NCBI GenBank assembly: GCA_029783825.1
Contig: JAREIK010002042.1
Coordinates: 671,126 to 735,125 of the forward strand
Source of the DNA: Sapria himalayana
Taxonomy: Eukaryota > Streptophyta > Magnoliopsida > Malpighiales > Rafflesiaceae
DNA length: 64,000 nt
Direction of reading: 5' to 3'
The notes beneath the pieces were generated by a model. It was not told where the DNA came from. It saw only the letters and a list, made by a program, of their open reading frames with translations, and made no database searches. The first letter of the stretch is position 1. Every line of letters starts with the position of its first letter. The position numbers were made by a program, and so were the translations under genes. Below are positions 49,752 to 59,850 of this stretch, one piece after another.

Positions 49752-50685
49752 TATATGTTCTTATCCCTTTGTGATCCAATGGCAAAAAGACACAAAACAT
49801 AAAACAAACAAGTTCAACTTACAACAGATCAGAACAAAGTAAATGTGGTCTTGTATTTCAGGCATGCAATTTATAAATATAAATACAATTTGAATCCCCC
49901 CTAGAAACACATGATGACATCCACATAATAGAACAAAACTCAAACAAAATAGGCAGAGATTAGATCCCCATCTAGATATGTCAACAAAGTTTGTCTCATC
50001 CTGCTAAAATTTTTTATGATTTGTTGGCAATATAATTGGAAAGACAAACAAGACCCTGATAGAGCCCCTCCCCAGAGGTAGCACAGGTGCTATGAATGTG
50101 ACAATGGTGTTGGCGAAGAAAGTGAAGGCCTAGCTTGTTCGTAATTTCAGCTGCATTCATCACATTGGAAAGATCTTGCTTATTGGCAAACACCAGCAAA
50201 ATTGTATCTCGAATCTTTTACTAGTGTAATATCCTATGCAACTCATCTCAGGCTTCAACAACTTGATCTCTGTCATTTTTGTCCACCACAAATATAAGAC
50301 CTTGGGTATTTTGGATGTCAAACCTCCAGAAAGGGCGAATCTTATCTTGCCCCCCAAATCCCACAGAGTGAAATTGATGTTTTTGTATTCATTAGTCTCT
50401 ACATTGAAGAAAATACTAGGAATTGTGGTGACAATTTCATCAAGCTTCAACTTATACATAATGGTTGTCTTACTGCCAGCATCAAGACCTAGCATCAAAA
50501 TCCTCGTCTCCTTATTGGCAAACAGCCTGCTAAACAACTTTGTGAACGTAAACCCCATTTCTTCCACTAAATCTAAATTTTTTTGTCATATGGTAGTAAA
50601 GAGATCTAATGAGAAAAAGTAACAGAATCAATAGACCTCAAGAGATGGTCACCTGATAGGGAGGTCAACCTTTATATGTTCTTAT
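49752..50685 (-). mobile_element. ARF1 retrocopy insertion with 14-bp target duplication
   Basis: The word TTATATGTTCTTAT is present at 49751-49764 and 50672-50685, directly flanking the 907-bp GC-richer insert 49765-50671. The insert has 5' leader, intronless ARF coding sequence and about 250 bp of 3' untranslated region on the minus strand. This is the mark of retroposition into the AT array. The 3' end abuts the duplication as CAAAGGG, with no poly(A). Confidence 0.8.
50014..50567 (-). pseudogene. ARF1-like: Processed pseudogene of an ADP-ribosylation factor (ARF1-like GTPase)
   Basis: ARF1 is a small GTPase that recruits coat proteins at the Golgi. From about 50558 the frame gives [20 protein letters not shown] (the N-terminal amphipathic, myristoylated region in functional proteins), GLDAGSKTT in place of the P-loop [23 protein letters not shown] (switch I) and LWDLGGK in place of the WDxGGQDK switch II. 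The frame then drifts. The C-terminal part (50199-50014) keeps [17 protein letters not shown], with the NKQD guanine-binding motif, and [12 protein letters not shown] with the SA/TS-type base motif, ending NYIANKS. No introns are present, although plant ARF genes have them. Changed P-loop, indels in the middle and frameshift near 50220 make it non-functional. Confidence 0.9.
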
Positions 50686-51215
50686 ACCTATAGTATATAT
50701 AATTAAAAATAGAGTTATATATAGTTTACATATAATTATATATAGATATATTCATACAAGTAGTTATAAGTAGTTATATATAAATATATACAAAGTTATA
50801 AATAAATATATAGATTTAATTATATGAATACATATATGTGTACATAGATACAAATATAGTTATATTTAATTATATAGAGTATTACATAGTAATACAAATA
50901 TTTATATATAGTTATACACATATAGTTATAAATATGTATGTAGTTTAAGATATAGTTATATATAACTTTTTTATAGTTATACATTTAGTAAAATACAATT
51001 AAATATAGTTATATATTAATATACATATGATATATTTTGTTACAAATATAGTTATATAGAATTACTCATTTAGTTATCAAATATTATATTTTTAAATAAA
51101 TAGTTATATATAGTTATTAATATAGTTATAAAAATAGTTTACATAGTTATAAATATAGTTAAATATAAATTATGAAAAGTTTTATATAGTTATACAAATA
51201 TTTATGAAATAGTTA
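50686..51215. repeat. AT-rich tandem array, continuation
   Basis: ATATAGTTATATATAG-type words identical in style to 47390-49751, the other side of the target array into which the ARF retrocopy inserted. Confidence 0.7.
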
Positions 51216-51217
51216 TC

Positions 51218-51720
51218 ATATACTATGATAACAACACACTCTTAAATGCACAATTGAATTACACCACTATAGCGAAAGAACTTGTATCAACAATCTTTTC
51301 TTTTGGAAAATTAATATCATATTTATTAGGAACCAAATTCATAGTATATACTAAATATTCTATAATCAAATATCTTATAGAAAAGAAAGATGTCAGCCCG
51401 AGATTGATTTGATGGATTTTACTATTACAGTAGTTTGAACTAGAGATATTAGATAGAAAATGTACATAAAATCAACATTGAAAATAGCTTATCAAGACTA
51501 GAAAAATAAGATAGAAGAGTTGTTGAAGAAGATATTAGATAGATTTTTTTATTTGAACAAATTATAATATTGAATAAAAATAAAACTCCATGGTGTGTAG
51601 TATTGAATGAACCTTATCATTGCAAGTAGTACTCAGATCAAACTTTGAGGCAAATTGTAATAGATGGAAGATTAGTAGTATCTTGTAATAATGTCACATT
51701 TTACTCCTATTGTCACGAAT
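51218..51720 (+). pseudogene. Ty3/gypsy retrotransposon fragment: RNase H to spacer region
   Basis: In one continuous frame from about 51225: NTLLNAQLNYTTIAKEL, FGKLISYLLGTKFIVYTKYS, IIKYLIEKKDVSPRLI, a stop, WILLLQ, a stop, FELEILDRKCT. A second frame (about 51475 on) gives IENSLSRLEK, and later NKTPWCV. The order NYTTxEKE, YLxGxKxIVYTDHxxxKYL, KKDxxPRLIRW, FDxEIxDRKG, xHLSRLE is the RNase H end of plant Ty3/gypsy polyproteins. The normal TDH aspartate-histidine pair is replaced by TKY. Several stops occur, with no LTR and no integrase core. It is embedded in AT-array DNA. Confidence 0.8.
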
Positions 51721-51779
51721 TAATGGAACATGTTAATCTTTATGTGCTCATGTATTTCTCTTCTCAAAATTAATGTTGA

Positions 51780-52046
51780 TATTTGCATATATATATGCAT
51801 AAATATATATGTGCATATACACTACCCTACACACACACACACACACATTTATACATCCATATACAACACTATACATTATATATCAGCATACACATTTTTG
51901 TACTTTGTTATATATTCACACATGTATCTACATTTTCAAAGTAGTGTGTATATACTTGTATGCATGCATATACTACTATACACCCACACAAACACACACA
52001 TATACCTATATACATAATGTATTTTTAAAGATACACATGAAACTAT

Positions 52047-52077
<31 letters not shown>

Positions 52078-52100
52078 CTATGTAAATGTATTTAAAATTT
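51780..52100. repeat. Mixed (CA)n, (TA)n and (TG)n simple sequence
   Basis: (CA)n at 51829-51847 and (TG)n at 52059-52076, with ATACA-type words between. Open frames here are artefacts. Confidence 0.8.
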
Positions 52101-53270
52101 TTTGATTTTTAAAATTTAATTAAAATAAAATATTATATGTTGACAACAATTTATAAAATTTTGTAAATTCTTTATATTTAAAACAAATATTTGTGTGTGT
52201 GTGTGTGTATGGATGTGTGTGTGTGTGTGTGTATGTGTGTGAGTGTGAAGCATATTAATCCATAAAATGAATTTATGAATTATATATATGAGCTTCTATT
52301 TTATTCAAATAGTTGTTTTTTTAATATTTATATTAAAATAACTATCATTATACTCATATAAATAAATGAAGTTGGCATATTTGTAAATTATTTTATTTTA
52401 CAATTATGTTAAAAATGAAAATATAGTTCATAAATAAATAATTTTGTTTTTGTATTTCTATATAATTTTTTTATTAAAATAATAATGTCTATGATAAATT
52501 TATAACTATTATTTATTGTGTTTAATAAATTGTTAGAAACTTTAAAATTCAAACAAATATAATGTAGTGCATATAAATACATGCCTTTAATGTTTAGTAA
52601 AAAATCAATTATTTCTTTAATTATGTACAAACAAAACAGATTACCATATAAATACATGAGTATATTTTTCTAGAAGTAATTATTTTTTTTATTTTATTCA
52701 AAATATATAAATGACAATATAAATATATGAATTTGTTTTTTTAAATAACTATTTTTAAATTTTTTTTAAATTTTATTTTGAATTTAATACATTACAAATG
52801 TATTTTTTTGTAATTAATAAATACATTTCAAACATTGTTAATATTATAATAAATATTACATATTGCATATTATGAAGTGAAAATTTTATTTTGTAAATAA
52901 AATTTAATTTTAAAGTTTTATCTTTGTAAAATGAAACTACATCACTTATATATTTTAGAATATTTTTTATAATATTTATTACACAAACATATTGTTATTT
53001 GTTTTGAAATTTACAACTTGAATTTTAACAAATGAACATTTTATTAGAAATCAATTTTAATTAAATGATATTATGTGAAACAAAAATACAAACCCTAAAC
53101 ATATTAAATCATAATGATTATACAAACATATAAAAAATAATAAAATTACATTTAAGGTTGAAAAAATTATATTTAAGTTCCTAAAATATATGGGAAAATG
53201 ATAAAGATTTATACAATATCCAAAAAAAATATGTATGAATGAGATGAATGTATATTAAGTTTCTGAAGCA
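52101..53270. other. AT-rich CACTA interior, no gene
   Basis: (TG)n blocks at about 52193-52241, otherwise long A/T runs. I see no coding signal. Confidence 0.5.
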
Positions 53271-53787
53271 TGTAGTTATACATGTTGTAGATATAGTTAT
53301 ATATAGTTTTTCATGTAATTATCTATATTTACACATATGGCTATGTATAGGTTTTGATGTAGATAAATACATTTATATATAGTAATATGTTGATATACAT
53401 ATTGTTAAATACATTTATATATAGTTATATAACTATATATATATATATATTATGTTGTTATATTTATATATAGAGATGTTTATGTATATTATTTTTATAG
53501 TTATATATATAGTAAAATACACTTATATAAGAATTTCAAATTATATCACACATGCATATTGATATATAGTTATATTTAAATACACTTATATAAAATACAC
53601 TTATGTTTATGTATGTTGATTATGTATACTGTTTATATATAGTTATGTATATTGATGTAGATATCAAGTTGGCATACCTTATACTGTTTATACATACTAT
53701 TTATGGCTACTATTTTTATATAGTTATGTATATTAATGTAGATAAATACATTTATATATAGTAATATGTTGATATACATATTATTAA

Positions 53788-53857
<70 letters not shown>

Positions 53858-54120
53858 GTTTGTATGTATGTGTGTATATGTATAATAAAAATATACGTTG
53901 TTATATTTATATATAGTTATGTTTATGTATACTATTTTTATAATTATAGATATAGTAAAATACACTTATATAAGAAATTTGAATTATATCACACAAGCAT
54001 ATTTATGCATAATTATGTTTAAATACACATATATAAAATACACTTATATTTATGTACTATTTATGTATATTATTTATATATAATTATGTATTTTGATGTA
54101 GATATCAAGTCAGCATACCT
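53271..54120. repeat. AT-rich tandem array, unit about 0.44 kb
   Basis: The landmark GATGTAGATATCAAGT followed by GGCATACCT or CAGCATACCT recurs near 53652 and 54094. AGTAATATGTTGATATACAT recurs near 53379 and 53760. A (CA)n(TA)n microsatellite occupies about 53800-53856. Confidence 0.65.
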
Positions 54121-54339
54121 ACTGTGCACCATCAACATCTACACAATGAGAATGCATTATATCACAGATACATGAAGTATATATACGAATAAGTTTATAT
54201 AAGCAATCCAAGCTTACCATGGTGATTAATGAAGAAGAATTTCGGAATAAAAAATAACAGAATCAAAACACACACTCTTGCTTTAAGATAATCGATGAAG
54301 AAATAATGTAGAAAATGTACCTTAAATCAATAAGAAATC

Positions 54340-54460
54340 TCGCTTATATTACTCTTCGCTTAGGTTTTGATGCGTCGGTGCGAGAGATAGAGGTGGACTT
54401 CGAGGGACATAGCCACTTCGCTTGTTAGAGTTTTCTCTCACATCTCGACAACAAGTGATT
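54340..54460 (-). other. Possible first exon or leader of the CACTA transposase gene
   Basis: A GC-richer patch of about 110 bp in AT-rich DNA. On the minus strand it reads CRDVRENSNKRSGYVPRSPP then LAPTHQNLSEE. It lies between the terminal region and the arrays, where a first exon or leader would be. No conserved motif, so this is a guess from position and composition. Confidence 0.3.
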
Positions 54461-55635
54461 ATATATATTACCAAAAAATTAAAATTGTTAATTATAAAAA
54501 TATTAAATAAACAATATATATATATATATATATAATACAAAAAGGCTAATTTATTTTATTTATTATCAAAATATTTTCAACAAAATTCATGTGCGTGTAG
54601 CAAGGTACACATGAAAAACAAACACCTTATACTTTTTTATTATAAAATTAATTAAATAATAAATATATAAACAATTTAAAAAAAATATAAGTTTAGCCTT
54701 ATAAAAAAATATCAAATAGCTACAAAATTTACAAACTTTATATAATAAGACATATATGAAATGAGGATTTGTCTTCTAGCCACTATCCTAAGAGTTATAA
54801 AATACTCTTAATGTTAAAAAATATATAAATATATATATTTTATGGTTATAAATTTTTAAAAATTCATATTAATTTTTATGAAGATAATATAAAATAATTT
54901 TAAAGGCATAAAATTTCATATTATTTGATATCATTAATAATTTTTTAAAATCAAAAAATTACTTAAAGTAATAAGATAATTAAAAAAAGTTATATTTATT
55001 ATTTTAATAAATACTGAATATTAAAAGCTAATTGTAAAAATATTACTCAATTGTTTAGTTATTATAAAATTTAGTCGGGGAAAACATCTATATATTTATT
55101 TAAATTTTGTATTAATTATTTTTTTAAAAGGTTTCTATAATCATAAATTTTTTTTTACTTAAAATAATATTAATATTTACTAGTTTATTCATCAATTAGG
55201 ATATTTTTGAAAATATTTTCTATTTAATCATACAATGACTTATTTTATATTTATATTAGTATAAATTTTAATGTATGTTAATTTAATTTTTAAAATATCA
55301 TAAAAAATTATTATGCTTATAAAATTAATTATTTAATGTTTCTTTAATACAAATTTTAAGTTTCTTAATTAAAAATTTTTGAAAATTTTTTTGTATACTT
55401 TTTTTTAAAAATTATACATCATAAAAATAGTTATTTTAGTCATTGTTAATATAAGTTTTTTCTATTTTTATATTTTTTAAATTATTTATTTATAATATTC
55501 TTTTTTTATTATTTTACGAGGAGGTTGTATCTTTCAAAGATCACTCATCTATAGACCATTATCATACATTAAATAATCAAAATTAAATAAAATATTAAAA
55601 ACTAATAATAATTTAAAACAAATTAAATAATTAAA
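54461..55635. other. AT-rich CACTA terminal region
   Basis: Long A/T runs with no gene. Homologous in direct orientation to about 60040-61070, including TTCATATTATTTG (54927 on) and the conserved CTATAGACCATTAT box (about 55550-55566, inverted form). Confidence 0.6.
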
Positions 55636-55639
55636 GATT

Positions 55640-56260
55640 GTCTAAGGAAATTCCGTCGCTAAATCCATCACTATATTTTGGATGTAATTAGCTAAGAAAA
55701 TTCCATCACTAAATCTGTCGTTGTATTCTAGATGAAATTAGATATGAAAATTCCATCGTTAAATACGCCGCTATATTCCGAATGTAATTTTCTAGGAAAA
55801 TTTCGTCACTAAATCAGTCGCTATATTTTGAATGTAATTAGCTTAGGAAATTCCATTGTTAAATTTCATCACTATAATCTAGATATAATTAGCTAGAGAA
55901 ATTCTGTCGCTAAATCTGTCACTATATTCTAGGTTTTATTAGCTAGGAAAATTCTATCGCTAAATCCATCATTATATTCCAGATTTTATTAACTAGGGAA
56001 ATGTATCGCTAAATCCGTCATTAAATCGGTCACTATATTCTAGATTTTATTAGCTAGAGAAATTTCTTCGCTAAAAACATCGCTATATTCCAGGTTTTAT
56101 TAGCTAGAAGAATTCCATTGCTAACTCCGTCGCTATATTTCAGGTTTTATTAGCTATGGAAATTCCGTCGCTAAATAATCAGTATATTCTAGGTTTTATT
56201 AGCTAGGGAATTACCATCACTAAATTCGTAGCTAATATCCCCACTTTTCTTGAGCGAAAT
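55640..56260. repeat. 50-bp-period subterminal tandem array of the CACTA element
   Basis: Units contain TTCCGTCGCTAAATCCGTC, then GCTATATTC, then TTTTATTAGCTAGG. Matching positions of the TTCC(G/A)TC-GCT word are 55651, 55701, 55751, 55801 and 55851, then about 55902, 55951, 56001, 56062, 56112, 56163 and 56211: a strict 50-bp step broken once by an insertion of about 12 bp. Arrays of this kind are likely transposase-binding sites. The other three copies of this end have only scattered single units. Confidence 0.85.
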
Positions 56261-56413
56261 TTAGGACAATTTTCTGTCGCTAATCCGTTTCAAATTTTTA
56301 TTTCATTGAAAAATCATAAATTCCTTGTTATTCCCTAGCTAATCCCATGTTATTTAGCTAGGGATTAATCCCTAGCTAAAATTTCTTAGCTAAATGAATA
56401 TTTTCTTGTAGTG
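56261..56413. repeat. CACTA right terminus
   Basis: Ends ATATTTTCTTGTAGTG at 56413, after two face-to-face TTAGCTAGGGATTAATCCCTAG motifs. Bases after the end are ATA; those before the partner end at 33171 are ATG, so a target duplication linking the two is at best imperfect. Confidence 0.8.
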
Positions 56414-57110
56414 ATATATATATGTGTGTAACATTTTTATAAATATTATATAGTGTATATATATATATCACATTTATATAAACATTATAAATATTATAAA
56501 TTTATATAAAAATTTATATGTTATAAAAATGTTATTTAAATGTTATATAGACTATTATATAAATGGATAGTGTTATGTAAGTGTTGTATAAATGTTTATA
56601 ATCATTTATACATATGTATAAATATTTATATATAACATTATATGTTTATCTAAGCATATCATGTTTATATATAATGTTATACATTTATATTTATTAAAAT
56701 ATAGATATTTATTTTTTATTGTCATACTATTATATAAATGTTTAAAAGTTTATATATATTGTTATTTTTTAATAATATTTTTAGAGACAATCAAAATAGA
56801 ACCCATATATTTCAACCACAATAATTTGATCTCTCATTCTTCTATGAGAAATCAAATTTAATTAAGTATTTCTAGTCATATTACTATTGATGTATCACAA
56901 TAAAATATAATCTATTAAATAATAAAAATATAATTATCTCAAAAAAAACATCATTAAACAAAATCATTATTTAATATATATTAGTCATATAAATTTTAAA
57001 TTTCTAAATAATTTGATTCAAAAATTCATGATATGACTTAAAATATAATCTAAATTAGGCTTCAATTTTATGCAAATGCTTTAAAATCAAAATATAATTT
57101 CAACTAATAA
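56414..57110. other. AT-rich array-like DNA, no gene
   Basis: ATATAAACATTATAAATATT-type words resembling 21560-21900 in inverted form. The 66-codon frame at 56661-56861 is an artefact of AT-rich sequence. Confidence 0.5.
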
Positions 57111-57274
57111 CGGCAGGATGGTTTGGTTGGTAGGGTATTAAATTCACACCTATGTGAAGATTGCGAGTTCGATCCTAATTCCTAACTAGGTATCAATATA
57201 ATCATTTGTTTGGCCAAGAATTAATTCCTATTGTGGTTTAGATATATTGCCATGGGTCATATACCACCCAATTA
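57111..57274 (+). mobile_element. Possible tRNA-derived SINE
   Basis: GGATGGTTTGGTTGGTAGGG (57117 on) resembles a pol III A box region, and GCGAGTTCGATCC (57164-57176) is a good B box (GTTCGATCC) about 40 bp downstream. No cloverleaf can be folded from the segment, so it is not a tRNA gene. The SINE ending is unclear; it runs into a (CA)n microsatellite. Confidence 0.5.
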
Positions 57275-57371
57275 TACACACGCTCACACACACACGCACG
57301 CGCGCGCACACACACATATATCTATATTCATACATACATACATACATAAATACACACATACATACATACAT

Positions 57372-57415
<44 letters not shown>

Positions 57416-57543
57416 TGTCTATATACACATATATATGTCTATATACACATATATGTGTCTATATACACACACATATACACACACACATATATATATATAT
57501 ATGTCTACACACACACACATATATATTTTATATACACATATAT

Positions 57544-57599
<56 letters not shown>

Positions 57600-57650
57600 C
57601 TATATACCTACATATATACATATCTATATACATATGTTAATATATATCTT

Positions 57651-57701
<51 letters not shown>

Positions 57702-57745
57702 GTATATACACACATATATATATATCTATATACATACATATAATC
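57275..57745. repeat. Compound (CA)n/(TA)n/(CATA)n microsatellite
   Basis: Alternating ACACAC, ATATAT and CATACATA blocks, 470 bp. The His-Thr and Ile-Tyr repeat frames of 168-170 codons on the plus strand are artefacts. Confidence 0.95.
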
Positions 57746-59850
57746 TATGTTAATTTCAATTCAATTTAAGCAATCAATATTGATAACTATAATAGAAAAT
57801 GGCATTTAAGCAATCAATTGAGCTTGGTTTGTGTAAACATGTATGAGTACTCAATGCACAAGTTTCTTGGATAACATAAGGTTAGATAAAGGTATATAAA
57901 TATATCTCTCAACAAATCTTACCATTGATATATCAAAGAGGTCATATATAATTGTCTTGAACCCAAGACTTATTGCTTTTGAGCGAATAAATGTATCAGC
58001 GCATCAAAACTTGATCTGTTTTAATTTTAATTTAGGCAAAGCAATCAATATCAATGGACTATCATTAAAAATGGAATTGAATCCATCAGCTGAGCTTGAA
58101 TATAAAGTAGAGTACAATAGTGTGTGTATTTTGAGGAGTGATGTGAAGGAAATGTACCTGGAGAATGTTCTCCAGCTCCCTGAATACAAATTTAAGAACT
58201 CCATGAGAGTTACCATGTAAATAAAATTTTGAATCATTTTCTCTTTAAAAAGTAGATTGTATTAAAAAAAATAATACTACCTGAGTGTAAAATTTCTAGG
58301 CTACTTCCAGCTGGGACATCTCCTCATCAAATGCATAAAAAGTTTCCAAAACTTTAGGTGCACTGGCAAACTGCATTAACCTTAATGAAAAAGTGGCAAT
58401 CAACTTTGGTTAGAAAAACAATTGGTGGGTCTTGTTTGTATCATTTTGAGTGTTCCTTTGGTAAAGCAAGGTTCATGATCTTAGAATTGATCTACTTTGA
58501 TCTCGATTGAAGAGCCTGCAAGACCTCTCAGTGATTCTATGACTTTCAACTGACTCACAAATGACTTTAAAAGACTAGTATCAAGCCTCTCTGTCTTCCC
58601 ATTGTTCTTGATGAACAAAGAACCCCTATAACGAACAAAAAATCAATGTAGATATACATACATATATATCTAGAGAGAAAGAAAGATAAAGAAAGATAGA
58701 GAAAGATTATATATGCACATGTAGAAGATATTTCATCATTATAGATAAAAAATCAAACAATGATGATTTAGGTGATAATTGGAGCACACCATTGTCTATG
58801 GGTGTATTTGTATTCTTATTCTCCAATTATATGTACTTCCTCTTATTTCAATAAGTTTTTTTATATTCATTTATTCTTATAGCAAATGAGAATATTAAGC
58901 TTGTGGTGCAGATCCAGGAATTCAATTGAGATTAAAAAAGAATTGCTAAATTTGTAGAATTCAAATTCCAAATTAGAAATAAAACTCAATGAAAAATATA
59001 GTAGAGATTAGCTGAGAAGAAAAATAAAATGTAGATAGGATGCCATCAAGACTAAAACCAATTCTAAAATCCAAAACAAAGAAGATTAGTTTCTAAGAAA
59101 TGCTCATATTCTTCTAACATAAACTCGAATGTAAAGCCAGATGAACCACATTATAATCATTCATAAATAAAGAAACTATGATTTGTTGGGAATCAGAGAC
59201 TAGATTATCAGTTAATGACATATTGTACACCAACAACCTGCATCGTAGCGATATTCAAGTGAAACAGATACATCACATTAGAATCAGTTGATGAACTTGA
59301 GTTACTTTGTTTTGAAACTGCAAGATCTAGCACAGAATGGCATCTGCGGTTCATATTTTATCATTAATGCCAAATAGATCAAATTTAACTCTAGAAAAGT
59401 TAAATTTGATCTCATGGTGTTTTTTTTTTCTTAAGTTACAGAATCACAAAACAATATGCATACTTTTTTTTCTTAAGTTATAGAAGTAGAAAATAATAAG
59501 CATACATTTTGTATTTGAAATCCATAAAACCCAAAAAAAATTAATCATTAAAAGAACAAAGTTTACACTAATCATATAAGTGATGTTAAAATAGAAAAAA
59601 GAAGAAAAAAAATTAGGGGAAAATGAAAAAAAAAATTAAATCCAATTAATCTGTATAAACCAACCTCTGCCAGTGGAAAACAAATTGAGAGAAAGATAGA
59701 AATGTAATTAGTATTTTGAAGGAGAAGAGCATTGTTAATCTTACTTGGTAACAAGAAGAGGTAAGATTATGAGTTTCACATGCTCATGTAGTCTCATTTC
59801 ACTTCTTCTCTCTTCATCTTCACAAAGATAGATAAAGAGGTTAAGTGCTT
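57746..59850 (-). pseudogene. Gene-like fragment with exon-like blocks, unidentified
   Basis: This region is less AT-rich than its surroundings. On the minus strand, 58625-58481 reads GSLFIKNNGKTERLDTSLLK then SFVSQLKVIESLRGLAGSS and ends IKVDQF-stop. 58379-58301 reads LMQFASAPKVLETFYAFDEE, MSQLEVA-stop. A candidate 22-bp micro-exon (about 58156-58177, coding ELENILQ) lies between a TTTGTATTCAG acceptor and a GTACAT donor. None matches a family I can name. The blocks sit in a CACTA-derived segment, so a captured host gene is the likely explanation. The 87-codon plus-strand frame at 57957-58220 is an alternative reading with no motif. Confidence 0.35.

Larger units (their letters stand above)
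43976..56413 (-). mobile_element. CACTA-derived segment, minus orientation, with TNP2 remnant
   Basis: The right terminus ATATTTTCTTGTAGTG (56398-56413) is the exact inverted copy of the 33171 end. Reading leftward it has a 50-bp-period subterminal array, AT-rich DNA, a first-exon-like patch (54340-54450), AT tandem arrays, a purine tract and a TNP2 pseudogene that ends in the same acidic tail as 23935-24158. Later insertions are an ARF1 retrocopy (49765-50671) and a gypsy fragment (51218-51720). It breaks at 43976 against the hAT element. Confidence 0.75.

Noticed and set aside
33168..56416. ATG/ATA flanks as a 3-bp target duplication linking the ends at 33171 and 56413
   Set aside because: One of three bases differs and the sequence is AT-rich, so the match is not informative; the outer pair (GAT and AAA) does not match either.
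57111..57190. A tRNA gene
   Set aside because: A and B box-like words are present but no acceptor or anticodon stem can be paired; a SINE head is more likely.
57231..57753. 168-170 codon His-Thr/Ile-Tyr frames
   Set aside because: Pure (CA)n/(TA)n microsatellite translation.
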